A stretch of DNA of 64,000 nt from Crystallibacter degradans (GTDB lineage: Bacteria > Actinomycetota > Actinomycetes > Actinomycetales > Micrococcaceae): NCBI RefSeq assembly GCF_012952295.1, contig NZ_JABBCH010000003.1:248001-312000 (forward strand), read 5' to 3'. The notes under the pieces were generated by a model. It made no database searches. It had not been told where the DNA came from and saw only the letters and a list, made by a program, of their open reading frames with translations. Both the position numbers and the translations under genes were made by a program. Below are positions 53,248-62,440 of this stretch, piece by piece. How positions within the stretch are numbered: the stretch's first letter is position 1; every line of letters starts with the position of its first letter.

Positions 53248-54450
53248 TCAGTCAAACCAAGGGTCCAGCCCGTGATACGGGAACACTTCCTTGCGGGTTG
53301 CTATGACCGTACGGTCAACCGCGTCGTTGGGGTCGTAACCGACTTCCCAGGAGCGCCACCAGAGCTGGGCGTCGTCGTTCATCAGGAATGGAGCGGTCTG
53401 CCCGTAGCGTTCCAGCACGTAGTCCCGCCACCGTTGCGGTACTTCCGCCCGCAACGGAACGGGCTGGCCGGAAACAATTGCCACCAGATGGCTCCACGAA
53501 CGCGGCACCACATTAAAAATGTCGTAGCCCCCGCCGCCGGTGGCAATCCAGCGGTCATCAGTCACCTCACGAGCCAGTTCCGCAATGTCCAGCATCATCT
53601 GCCGTTGAGCGTCGATGCTGAGGCGGACGCTGCTGAGGATGTCCCGGGCATGGCTGTCGCAGCCGTGCTGGCTGACGATGACCTCTGGCCTGAAGGCATG
53701 TGCCAGTTGCGGGACCACCGCATGGAAGGCCCGCATCCAGGCGGCATCCCCGGTGCGCGGCGGGACCGCCACGTTCACGGCGCTGCCCAACGCGTCCGGA
53801 CCGCCGATCTCATTGGCAAAGCCTGTACCGGGGAACAACGACATGCCCGTTTCATGGATGGAGACGGTGAGCACCCGCGGATCGTTCCAGAAAAGGTTCT
53901 GGGTGCCGTCGCCGTGGTGCGCATCGACGTCGATATACAGGACGCGCTGGACCCCGCCGTCGAGCAGGCGCTGAATCCCCAGCGCGCAATCGTTGTAGAT
54001 GCAGAAGCCGCTGGCTTTGTCGCGCGCGGCATGGTGCATTCCGCCACCGAAATTGACCGCATGCACCGCCTCCGAACTCAGCAGGGCTTCCGCCGCTTGC
54101 AATGTCCCACCCGCCAGGCGGGCACTGGCCTCGTGCATCCCGGCAAAAGCCGGGTCGTCCTCGGTACCCAGCCCCCGGGACTCATCCGGCTCGTCCGGAT
54201 TGGCGCTGACGGCATGCACTGCCGCGACATACTCCGCGTCGTGCACGGCCTCCAACTGTTCATCCGTCGCGACCTCGGGTGCCACGACCGAGACGTTGTT
54301 CCGCTCGAAAAGGCCGAAGTCTGCCGACAGCCGTGCAGTCAGGTCCAACCTGATCGGCGACATCGGATGTTGCGGCCCAAAGTTGTAAGCAAGCATCGAC
54401 TCATCCCACATCACGTGAGTTGGAACACTGGCCGCTGGGTTCGCTTGCAT
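53248..54450 (-). CDS. acuC: Acetoin utilisation protein AcuC (class I deacetylase-like)
   Basis: 400 aa histone-deacetylase fold: NFGPQHPMSPIRLDLT at the start, FGGGMHHAARDKASGFCIYND with the tandem catalytic His, and VLYIDVDAHHGDGTQNLFWNDPRVLTVSIHE with zinc ligands. AcuC deacetylates and so activates acetyl-CoA synthetase in Bacillus. No acs gene is in the window. Confidence 0.93.
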   Translation of the reverse strand: MQANPAASVPTHVMWDESMLAYNFGPQHPMSPIRLDLTARLSADFGLFERNNVSVVAPEVATDEQLEAVHDAEYVAAVHAVSANPDEPDESRGLGTEDDPAFAGMHEASARLAGGTLQAAEALLSSEAVHAVNFGGGMHHAARDKASGFCIYNDCALGIQRLLDGGVQRVLYIDVDAHHGDGTQNLFWNDPRVLTVSIHETGMSLFPGTGFANEIGGPDALGSAVNVAVPPRTGDAAWMRAFHAVVPQLAHAFRPEVIVSQHGCDSHARDILSSVRLSIDAQRQMMLDIAELAREVTDDRWIATGGGGYDIFNVVPRSWSHLVAIVSGQPVPLRAEVPQRWRDYVLERYGQTAPFLMNDDAQLWWRSWEVGYDPNDAVDRTVIATRKEVFPYHGLDPWFD

Positions 54451-54586
54451 CAGGGACAGGCTACGCGAAACGGTGGCCGGGGTGCATGATTAGCGTCCCC
54501 GATGACGACAGATAGATGATTTACTACTGCAAGGACCAAGTCCCCAAACCCGCCGAAAACCACTCAGCCCGTCAGAAGCGAACCGT

Positions 54587-55999
54587 ATGACAATTAACCA
54601 GCCGTACAGCCGGCCGGATCGGAAGCAAGGGAAGCTCTCCTTCCTGCTGAGCATCCGCGATTTTGTCGACAACGTCGCCAACAGTTCTCCGGCGCGGCTG
54701 GCCCTTATTGTCTACGCCGGCGTTGTCTTGGTCTTCACGGGCCTGTTGTCACTGCCCAGCGCCGCTGCGGACGGAAACATCACGCCGCTGCACGACGCCT
54801 TCTTCACCGCCGTTTCGGCCGTGTGCGTGACCGGACTGACGGTAGTCTCCACGGCCGCCCACTGGACCTTCTTCGGTCAGGCGATTATTTTGCTCGGTAT
54901 CTTCATTGGCGGGTTGGGCACCCTGACGCTGGCGTCCATGCTGGCACTGATGGTGAGCAAACGGCTGGGCGTCCGGGGCAAGCTGATCGCCCAGCAGGCC
55001 ATGAACAATGCCGGCCGGCTCGGCGAAGTCGGCACGTTGCTGCGGATCGTCATCACCACCTCTGTGCTCATCGAACTCGCGCTGGCCCTGATGCTCATCC
55101 CCCGGTTCATCATCCTGGGTGAGTCGTTCGGCGAGGCCGTCTGGCACGGCGTCTTCTACTCCATCTCGGCGTTCAACAACGCCGGCTTCACGCCGCACTC
55201 GGATGGCCTGGTCCCCTATGAGACGGATGAATGGATCCTGCTGCCGCTGATGGCCGGAGGTTTCCTCGGCAGCCTCGGCTTCCCCGTTGTCATGGTCCTG
55301 CTGGAACGCGGCTGGCGGTTCAGCAGGTGGAACCTGCACACCAAGCTCACTATCCAGGTCTCGCTGGTCCTGCTGGTCATTGGTGCCGTGGGCTGGGGAG
55401 CTTTGGAATGGAACAGTCCCGACACGCTCGCCGGCATGACGGTTTGGGACAAAGTCCTGCACTCGGTCTTCGCGTCGGTCATGACCCGTTCCCTGGGGTT
55501 CAACCTGGTGGATATGAACAATATTGAACCGAGCACGATGTTGCTGTCCGATGCGCTGATGTTTGCCGGCGGCGGCTCGGCCTCGACCGCCGGCGGCATC
55601 AAGGTGACCACCATCGCCATCGTCTTCCTTGCCATTGCCGCCGAGGCGCGCGGCAACAGGGACGTCAACGCCTACGGCCGGACAGTTCCCGAGGGTGCCA
55701 TGCGCGTGGCGATCTCCGTCATTGTTATGGGGGCAACGTTCGTGGCCGTGGCTTCAGGCATGCTGCTGTCAATGACCGATGAGGATCTGGACCGCGTCCT
55801 GTTCGAAGTGATCTCGGCTTTCGCTACCTGCGGGCTGAGCACCAACCTCAGCGCCGAACTGCCCCCCGAGGGGAAGTACATCCTCTCGGCCCTGATGTTC
55901 GCCGGCAGGGTAGGTACTATCACGCTGGCCTCCGCGCTAGCCTTGCGTGAAAGCCGACAATTGTTCCATTACCCGGAAGAGAGGCCGATCATTGGCTGA
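54587..55999 (+). CDS. ktrB: K+ transporter subunit KtrB/TrkH
   Basis: 470 aa, four membrane-pore-membrane repeats. Filter glycines are visible in AVCVTGLTVVST, AFNNAGFTPHSDG, VMTRSLGFNLVDM and FATCGLSTNLS. It moves K+ (with Na+ in Ktr systems) into the cell. The start is ATG at 54587. The last 8 nt overlap the ktrA start, so the two subunits are translationally coupled. Confidence 0.93.
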   Translation: MTINQPYSRPDRKQGKLSFLLSIRDFVDNVANSSPARLALIVYAGVVLVFTGLLSLPSAAADGNITPLHDAFFTAVSAVCVTGLTVVSTAAHWTFFGQAIILLGIFIGGLGTLTLASMLALMVSKRLGVRGKLIAQQAMNNAGRLGEVGTLLRIVITTSVLIELALALMLIPRFIILGESFGEAVWHGVFYSISAFNNAGFTPHSDGLVPYETDEWILLPLMAGGFLGSLGFPVVMVLLERGWRFSRWNLHTKLTIQVSLVLLVIGAVGWGALEWNSPDTLAGMTVWDKVLHSVFASVMTRSLGFNLVDMNNIEPSTMLLSDALMFAGGGSASTAGGIKVTTIAIVFLAIAAEARGNRDVNAYGRTVPEGAMRVAISVIVMGATFVAVASGMLLSMTDEDLDRVLFEVISAFATCGLSTNLSAELPPEGKYILSALMFAGRVGTITLASALALRESRQLFHYPEERPIIG

Positions 56000-56675
56000 C
56001 AAGTCGAACAGCAACCGTCCGGCGCATAACGCTCCGGTGCTGGTGGTGGGCCTGGGCCGCTTCGGCGCGGCCACCGCCGAGCAGCTGGTGAAACAGGGCC
56101 GGGAAGTCCTGGCCATCGAGCGCGACCCTGCCCTGGTCCAGAAATGGTCCGGCCAGCTGACCCATATCGTCGAAGCCGACGCCACCAACATCGACGCGCT
56201 GCGCCAGCTCGGCGCACAGGACTTTACGTCCGCCGTCGTCGGTGTGGGTACCTCGATCGAGTCTTCCGTGCTGATCACGGTCAACCTGGTGGATCTGGGC
56301 ATCGAGCACCTGTGGGTCAAGGCCATTACGGCCTCGCACGGCAAGATACTCACCCGCATCGGTGCCAACCACGTGATCTACCCGGAAGCCGACGCCGGCC
56401 GCCGCGCTGCGCACCTGGTGGGCGGCCGGATGCTGGATTTCATCGAGTTCGACGACGGTTTCGCGATCGTGAAGATGTACCCGCCGAAGGAGACCCAGGG
56501 GTTCACCCTCGGCGAGTCGGGGGTCCGCTCGAAGTACGGCATCACCGTGGTCGGCGTGAAGTCGCCCGGCGAGGATTTCACTTACGCACGGCCCGAGACC
56601 AAGGTGTCCAGCCGCGACATGCTGATCGTGTCGGGCCATGTGGACCTCCTGGAGCGATTCGCGGCGCGGCCGTAA
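55992..56675 (+). CDS. ktrA: K+ transporter regulatory subunit KtrA/TrkA
   Basis: 227 aa RCK protein: APVLVVGLGRFGAATAEQLVKQGREVLAIERDP (nucleotide-binding Rossmann loop) and a C-terminal RCK_C domain (GFTLGESGVRSKYGITVVGVKSPGEDFTYARPETKVSSRDMLIVSGHVDLLERF). It gates KtrB on ATP/ADP or NAD(H) binding. Start is TTG at 55992 inside the ktrB end (TTGGCTGA overlap), preceded by AAGAGAGG. An ATG at 55947 is in frame but lies inside ktrB without a ribosome-binding site. Confidence 0.9.
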   Translation: MADKSNSNRPAHNAPVLVVGLGRFGAATAEQLVKQGREVLAIERDPALVQKWSGQLTHIVEADATNIDALRQLGAQDFTSAVVGVGTSIESSVLITVNLVDLGIEHLWVKAITASHGKILTRIGANHVIYPEADAGRRAAHLVGGRMLDFIEFDDGFAIVKMYPPKETQGFTLGESGVRSKYGITVVGVKSPGEDFTYARPETKVSSRDMLIVSGHVDLLERFAARP

Positions 56676-56678
56676 CGC

Positions 56679-57533
56679 TCAGGCGAGTTCGCGGGAGATC
56701 TCCGCAGCACGCTCGGCGGCCGCACGCGCACCAGCGGCGATGATGTCGGGCAACCCAGCCTCGTCGAAGGCGGCAATAGCGCGCTCGGTGGTTCCATTGG
56801 GGCTGGTGACCGCCTTGCGCAGCGCCGCGGGGTCTGCTCTGTCCTGGGCCAGCATGGCGCCGGCGCCGGCAACCGTATCGCGGGCGAGCACCATGGCCAG
56901 CTCCGGATCGAGGCCGAGCTTCACGCCGGCTTGCGCCATCGCTTCGGCAAGGTAGAAGGCATAGGCCGGGCCAGAACCGCTGATAGCTGAGACTGCGTCG
57001 AGGTTCTCTTCCGGAACGACGACTGTGGTGCCTGCGCCGGAGAACACCGCGGCTGCCGCCGCCAGTTGTTCCTCGGTAACATTGCTGCCGGCCGAGAGCC
57101 CGACGGCGCCGCGGCCAACCTTGAGCGGTGTGTTGGGCATGGTACGCACGAGCGGCTGGCCCTCGGGCAGCACAGCCTCCATGGTGGCGATCGTGACTGC
57201 GGCCGCAACGCTGAGGACCACGGTCTGCGGCGACAGCGCGGACGCAATGCTGCGGCACAAGTCCACAATGCCGACCGGCTTAACCCCCAGCACGACCAGC
57301 GCGGCCCCCTCCACCGCCTTGATGTTGGCGTGCGCGTCCTCGTTTTCGGCCAGCACGGTCAAACCCTCGTATCGGCTGCGCAGTTCCTCCGCCCGCTCGC
57401 TCCGGCGGACCGTGGCCGTCACGTTCGCTGCAGCAGTGCCGGTGGCCAACAGGCCCGCGAGCACCGCTTCGTTCATGGAACCGCATCCCAGAAAGACGAT
57501 CCGGCCGGTGGTTTCAGTAATCTGCGCTGTCAT
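56679..57533 (-). CDS. proC: Pyrroline-5-carboxylate reductase
   Basis: 284 aa. Rossmann loop IVFLGCGSMNEAVLAGLLATG and family signature region VSAISGSGPAYAFYLAEAMAQAGVKLGLDPELAMVLARDTVAGAGAML. It makes proline from pyrroline-5-carboxylate with NAD(P)H. Convergent with ktrA, 3 bp apart. Confidence 0.95.
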   Translation of the reverse strand: MTAQITETTGRIVFLGCGSMNEAVLAGLLATGTAAANVTATVRRSERAEELRSRYEGLTVLAENEDAHANIKAVEGAALVVLGVKPVGIVDLCRSIASALSPQTVVLSVAAAVTIATMEAVLPEGQPLVRTMPNTPLKVGRGAVGLSAGSNVTEEQLAAAAAVFSGAGTTVVVPEENLDAVSAISGSGPAYAFYLAEAMAQAGVKLGLDPELAMVLARDTVAGAGAMLAQDRADPAALRKAVTSPNGTTERAIAAFDEAGLPDIIAAGARAAAERAAEISRELA

Positions 57534-57693
57534 GTTGCCATTGAATCACGCACTCATTGGCCCGGCATGTTCTGTGTCGGCCCTGATTCACAGTCTTTTC
57601 CCAGCCTCTTAAAGGCGAGGTCCCAACAAGGAAACCTACCGTAATGAGTACCTCATAAAGGTGCGAGTGATTATGGATCGGGTCTCCTGGTCC

Positions 57694-57749
57694 GGTGCCG
57701 GCAACCCCGCGGATGTCTCCCCCAACCGTCCGCAGGTTGTGCCGGCACC
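57694..57749. other. Imperfect hairpin between proC and ppx
   Basis: Outer arms GGTGCCGGCA / TGCCGGCACC pair perfectly; further inside, GCGGA / TCCGC can also pair with a bulge. It is 31 bp after the ppx/gppA stop, so it may end that transcript. No U-tract is seen on the minus strand. Confidence 0.5.
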
Positions 57750-57779
57750 TTCTCTTTAACCTCTTTAACCAGCAACTGG

Positions 57780-58805
57780 CTAAGGTATCGCGCTGCCCAG
57801 CCTTTCGACAGTCGGAGCTGGTTCCAGCGCCTTCTGGACGAGGGCGGTCCCCACTGGGCGAACAGGTGCATCGCTGTCGTACAGCAGATGGTCGAAACGT
57901 TTGAGGATGAGTCCTTCGCGCAAGGCCCACGGGCAGATCAACATCGAGCTGACGTTGAACATTTCCATCGCCGCCTCCGCAACCAGTGCTCCGGCCAGCA
58001 ACTGCGGCGCCCGCACCAGCGACACACCGGGCAGGTTGGCCCGGTCGCTGGCCGGCATGGCGGACAGCCGCTGGGTCCACAGGGAGAGATCCTCGCGGCG
58101 CAACTCGCGGCGGATATATGGACCGGCAGCGGACGGAGCCGCTCCCGTGATGCGGGCCAAGGACCTGAACGTCTTGGAAGTGCCGGCGACGAGATCCGGC
58201 AACCCCGCGCCGTCGAACTCTTTAACGGCCGGCGCAAGAGTTTCCCTGATGTAGTGCCGGAGGTCCTTAACGCTGCCGGCGCTGGGCGGATCCAAAGGCA
58301 GCCAGTCGCGGGTCAACCGTCCGGCGCCCAGCGGAACCGATGCCGCCACCTCCGGTTGTTCATCCTGCCCGATGGCCATTTCGAATGAGCCACCGCCGAT
58401 GTCCATGTCCAGAATGGTGCCGGCGCCCCAGCCGTACCAACGCCTGACCGCTACCAGCGTCATCGCCGCTTCCTGCGGACCGGTCAGTTCCTGCAAGGCG
58501 ACATTGGTTTCGGCCTGCACGCGGGCAAGCACGGCGTCGCCGTTGGCCGCCTCGCGGATAGCAGAGGTACAGAACGCCAACATGTCCTCGGCGCTGTGCT
58601 GGCCGGCGAAAGCCCACGCTTCCCGGATAAACCCGATCAGCTCCTGCTGGCCGGCTTCACTGATGTTCCCGTCGCCGTCCAGATAAGCCACCAGCGACAG
58701 CGGGCGCTTGTGCGAGGCGAACGGAACGGGCCGGGCACCCGGATGGGCATCGACCAATAACAGGTGGACGGTGTTCGAACCGATATCGAGAACGCCTAGA
58801 CGCAT
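57780..58805 (-). CDS. Ppx/GppA family phosphatase
   Basis: 341 aa actin-fold phosphatase: MRLGVLDIGSNTVHLLLVDA at the start, TSAIREAANGD, and GTILDMDIGGGSFEMAIG as the phosphate-binding loop. It is the short actinobacterial form without the C-terminal HD-like domain. It hydrolyses polyphosphate or pppGpp; which one is unclear. CATAAT lies 6 nt before the ATG (leaderless). Confidence 0.88.
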   Translation of the reverse strand: MRLGVLDIGSNTVHLLLVDAHPGARPVPFASHKRPLSLVAYLDGDGNISEAGQQELIGFIREAWAFAGQHSAEDMLAFCTSAIREAANGDAVLARVQAETNVALQELTGPQEAAMTLVAVRRWYGWGAGTILDMDIGGGSFEMAIGQDEQPEVAASVPLGAGRLTRDWLPLDPPSAGSVKDLRHYIRETLAPAVKEFDGAGLPDLVAGTSKTFRSLARITGAAPSAAGPYIRRELRREDLSLWTQRLSAMPASDRANLPGVSLVRAPQLLAGALVAEAAMEMFNVSSMLICPWALREGLILKRFDHLLYDSDAPVRPVGTALVQKALEPAPTVERLGSAIP

Positions 58806-58844
58806 GCTCTTATTATGTCGGCTGACAGCACGGCTGGTTGTGCC

Positions 58845-61571
58845 TTACTTCTTGGCCGTGGCCTTGCGCCGGGTGGCTGGCTTTTTGGCCGGGCCCTTGG
58901 CGCGCTTTTCGGCCAGCAGTTCAATGGCCTGTTCGCGGGTCAGTTCCTCGATGCTCATCGAACGGGGCACCGTAATATTGGTCGCGCCGTCGGTAATGTA
59001 CGGGCCGAAGCGGCCGTCCTTGACCACGATGTTCTTCTCCGAGACGGGATCAGTGCCGAACTCGGCCAGCGGCGGCGCCGCGGTCCGGCCACCGCGCTGC
59101 TTCGGCTGGGAGTAGATCTCCAGCGCCTGCTCCAGCGTGATGGTGAAGATCTCCTCCTCGGAACCGATAGAGCGGGAGTCCGTGCCCTTCTTCAAGTACG
59201 GGCCGAAGCGGCCGTTCTGCACGGTGATTTCGTTGCCCTCGGCATCTGCGCCCAGCACCCTGGGCAGGCTCATCAGCTTCAGTGCGTCTTCCAGCGTGAC
59301 CGTCTCCACGGTCATGGACTTGAAGAGGGAACCGGTACGCGGCTTGACCTTGACCGGTTTCTTCGGCGGCTTGGGCTTGCCGTTCTTGTAGTACTCCACG
59401 GGCTGGTTCGCCAGTTCCTCGGCCGTGAGCTCAGGAATGATCTCGGTGACGTACGCACCGTAGCGGCCCTCCCTGGCCACGATGGTGCGGCCGGTCTCCG
59501 GGTCCTGCCCCAGTTCGCGTTCGCCGGGGCCCTGGTTCTCCATCAGTTCCACGGCCTTTTCCGCGGTCAGTTCGTCCGGCGCCAGATCATCCGGAACATT
59601 CGCGCGCTGCGGGTCGGCCAGTTCGCCGGTTTCCGGATCGAGCACGGCCGCCCGTTCCAGGTAGGGCCCGAACTTGCCCACGCGCAGGGTGATGCCCTCG
59701 GCGATCTGGATCGAGTTGATCTCCCGCGGGTCGATTTCGCCCAGGTCGTTGACGATGGTATTCAGGCCCGTTTCTTTGCGGTCCCCGTAGTAGAACCCGT
59801 CGAGCCAGTCCACCCGCTTCGCCTCGCCGCGGGCAATGCGGTCCAGGTCTTCTTCGAGCGCTGCCGTGAAGTCATAGTCCACGTAGTCGCGGAAGTGCTC
59901 TTCGAGCAAGCGGACCACGGAGAACGCGATCCAGCTGGGCACCAGGGCCGAGCCGCGGGTGCTGACATAGCCGCGGTCCATGATGGTGGAAATGGTCGCC
60001 GCGTAGGTGGACGGCCGGCCGATGCCACGCTCTTCCAGGGTCTTGATCAGCGAGGCTTCGGTGTAGCGCGGCGGAGCGGATGTTTCGTGTCCGACGGCGG
60101 CAACGTCCTGGGCCTTCAGCGCATCCTTTTCCGCGAGCCGGGGCAGGCGGCCGGTGGCGGCGTCGTCGTCCTCATCGCGTGCGGCGTCCTTGCCTTCCTC
60201 ATAGGCGGCCATGAAGCCGGGGAAGGTGATGACCGTGCCGGAAGCCGAGAACACTGCGTCCCGGCCGTCCGGAGCAACCGCGCCCAGACGAACGGTGGAG
60301 GTCGAGCCCTTGGCATCGGCCATCTGGGAGGCGACCGTGCGCTTCCAGATCAGTTCGTAGAGCTTGTATTCGTCGCTGCTGAGCTGGCTGCGGACCTGGC
60401 CCGGCGTGCGGAAGGAGTCACCGGCGGGACGGATTGCCTCGTGGGCTTCCTGGGCGTTCTTGTCCTTGCCCTTGTAGACGCGGCGGGCGTCCGGCACGTA
60501 CTCCGGGCCGTAGAGTTCCGAGGCCTGGCGGCGGGCGGCGTTGACAGCCTGGTCGCTCAGCGCCGGCGAGTCGGTACGCATATAGGTGATGTAGCCGTTT
60601 TCGTACAGCCGCTGGGCCACCTGCATGGTGATCCGGGCGGAGAAGCGGAGCTTGCGGGCGGATTCCTGCTGCAGCGTCGAGGTAGTGAACGGCGCGGCCG
60701 GACGGCGGGTATACGGCTTGTTCTCCACCGAACGGACAGCGAACTCAGCCGTGCGCAAGCCATCGGCGAGGGACGTAGCAGCAGCCTCATCGAGGTGCAC
60801 AGCGGACTTGGCGGTGAGCACACCGGTGTCGTTGAAGTCTTTGCCGGTGGCCACACGGGAGCCGTCAAGCGAAACGAGCTTGGCCTTGAATGCGCCGCCC
60901 TTGGCTGCATCCTCGGGCTCGACCGTGGCCAGCAGATCCCAGTAGGCCGCGGAACGGAAGGCCATGCGCTCACGTTCGCGCTCGACCACCAAGCGGGTGG
61001 CGACCGACTGCACGCGGCCGGCTGACAGCCCCGCCTTGACCTTGCGCCACAGCACCGGGGACAGCTCATAGCCGAAGAGCCGGTCGACAATGCGGCGCGT
61101 TTCCTGGGCGTCCACCAGGTCCGTGTCCACATCGCGCATTTCCAGCAGGGCGCGCTGGATGGCTTCGCGGGTAATTTCGGGGAAGGTCAGCCGGTGGACC
61201 GGGACCTTGGGCTTGAGCACCTCAAGCAGGTGCCACGCGATGGCCTCGCCCTCGCGGTCACCGTCAGTTGCGAGATAGAGCTCGTCGGCGTCTTTGAGCA
61301 GGCTCTTGAGCTCGGCGACCTTCTTCTTCTTGTCCGCAGAGACGACGTAGTAAGGCTCGAAGTTTTTCTCGACATCGACGGCGAATTTGCCCACCGACGT
61401 TTTCTTCAGTTCGGCCGGCAGGTCCGACGGCTGCGGCAGGTCCCGGATGTGGCCCATCGAGGCCGTGACCTCAAAACCCTCGCCGAGATACCCGGCAATA
61501 GTCTTGCCCTTGGCAGGAGACTCGACAATGACGAGTTTCATACCGGTTTTTTCGCGGGCCTTGGGTGGCAC
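58845..61571 (-). CDS. topA: DNA topoisomerase I
   Basis: 908 aa type IA topoisomerase. Toprim domain MKLVIVESPAKGKTIAGYL and LATDGDREGEAIAWHL; catalytic Tyr in ENGYITYMRTDSPALSDQ; GRPSTYAATISTIMDRGYV. The C-terminal part has four repeated one-strand-type motifs (GRYGPY or RFGPYL blocks) in place of zinc fingers, and a Lys/Arg tail (KKPATRRKATAKK), as in mycobacteria. The GTG start has AGGAG upstream; an ATG ten codons further (61541) is possible. Confidence 0.96.
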   Translation of the reverse strand: MPPKAREKTGMKLVIVESPAKGKTIAGYLGEGFEVTASMGHIRDLPQPSDLPAELKKTSVGKFAVDVEKNFEPYYVVSADKKKKVAELKSLLKDADELYLATDGDREGEAIAWHLLEVLKPKVPVHRLTFPEITREAIQRALLEMRDVDTDLVDAQETRRIVDRLFGYELSPVLWRKVKAGLSAGRVQSVATRLVVERERERMAFRSAAYWDLLATVEPEDAAKGGAFKAKLVSLDGSRVATGKDFNDTGVLTAKSAVHLDEAAATSLADGLRTAEFAVRSVENKPYTRRPAAPFTTSTLQQESARKLRFSARITMQVAQRLYENGYITYMRTDSPALSDQAVNAARRQASELYGPEYVPDARRVYKGKDKNAQEAHEAIRPAGDSFRTPGQVRSQLSSDEYKLYELIWKRTVASQMADAKGSTSTVRLGAVAPDGRDAVFSASGTVITFPGFMAAYEEGKDAARDEDDDAATGRLPRLAEKDALKAQDVAAVGHETSAPPRYTEASLIKTLEERGIGRPSTYAATISTIMDRGYVSTRGSALVPSWIAFSVVRLLEEHFRDYVDYDFTAALEEDLDRIARGEAKRVDWLDGFYYGDRKETGLNTIVNDLGEIDPREINSIQIAEGITLRVGKFGPYLERAAVLDPETGELADPQRANVPDDLAPDELTAEKAVELMENQGPGERELGQDPETGRTIVAREGRYGAYVTEIIPELTAEELANQPVEYYKNGKPKPPKKPVKVKPRTGSLFKSMTVETVTLEDALKLMSLPRVLGADAEGNEITVQNGRFGPYLKKGTDSRSIGSEEEIFTITLEQALEIYSQPKQRGGRTAAPPLAEFGTDPVSEKNIVVKDGRFGPYITDGATNITVPRSMSIEELTREQAIELLAEKRAKGPAKKPATRRKATAKK

Positions 61572-61712
61572 GATTCTCCTACGTCAATTGCTGTGTCGGT
61601 GCGGCAGATGCATCCTGTCCCTCAAGTATCCGGGACAGCTGCCAGCTCTAGGTTAGCCCCAAGAATGGCACAACGAAGAAAATCGGGTAGAGGCACCGGG
61701 CCAGCAGGAGGT

Positions 61713-62366
61713 CTACGCGTCGTCGATATCCCCGGGCAGGAAAGAGAATACGTAGTACAGCTTTTGGGCGTCTTCGCCCCGGTTTTCGGGATTTGTGGTG
61801 GGGCTGAACTCGAGCAGGATCTCGCCGATCCGCCGGCCCAGATCCGCGCGCTGCTCCTCGGTCAGGTAGAACCGCCCGGTGCTCAGGGCGGCGAGGTGGC
61901 CCTCTTGGCGCCAGGTGTCCGGGTTCGGTGCCTGCCTGTCCCGCTTGACGTACTTGGAGAGGCGCTGGCGCAGGTCATTGAGCTCAACATCGACGACGCC
62001 GAGGGTTGCCGCCCGGCTGTCCGCCACCGAGGTTACGTCCAGCCGTCCCGCGGCTGCCTGCCAGTGCCGCTCGCGGCCGTCGCCCTGGTTGGCGCTGCGC
62101 TTGACGAAGCCCCACTTTTCCAAGGCCCGCAAGTGGTAGCTCATGGCACTCGGCGTGAGCCCGTGCCGCTGCGCCAGTTCCGTCGCGGTGGCCGGCTGCT
62201 GCGTATCGAAGAGTTCCTCGATCACTTTCAGGCGCACCGCATGGGCGAGCGCACGGATGGCCCTCGCATCTGAAATGTTGACCCGGTCCCCCGAGCCCGC
62301 CTGCGCCCCGGCTCCGGAAATTTCGCCGGGCGCTGGGTCGGTAAATGGCGCTGCACCTTTGGTCAT
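61713..62366 (-). CDS. ArsR-like winged-helix transcriptional regulator
   Basis: 217 aa. ISDARAIRALAHAVRLKVIEELFDTQQPATATELAQRHGLTPSAMSYHLRALEKWGFVKRS is an ArsR/HTH_20-type DNA-binding domain after a 30-residue Pro/Gly/Ala-rich N-terminus. The C-terminal region (TGRFYLTEEQRADLGRRIGEILLEF) resembles the ligand part of this group. Ligand and targets unknown. A TAGACT box lies 8 nt upstream. Confidence 0.82.
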   Translation of the reverse strand: MTKGAAPFTDPAPGEISGAGAQAGSGDRVNISDARAIRALAHAVRLKVIEELFDTQQPATATELAQRHGLTPSAMSYHLRALEKWGFVKRSANQGDGRERHWQAAAGRLDVTSVADSRAATLGVVDVELNDLRQRLSKYVKRDRQAPNPDTWRQEGHLAALSTGRFYLTEEQRADLGRRIGEILLEFSPTTNPENRGEDAQKLYYVFSFLPGDIDDA

Positions 62367-62440
62367 GGAAGGTAAGTCTAATGCCCTTCAGAGCGCGGCC
62401 GTGAGCCGGTTCACTTGCGAAACGGCAACGATTAAGGCAC

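Noticed and set aside
58815-61025. 736-aa open frame on the plus strand
   Set aside because: Antisense shadow of topA, rich in Arg/Gly/His, no family match.
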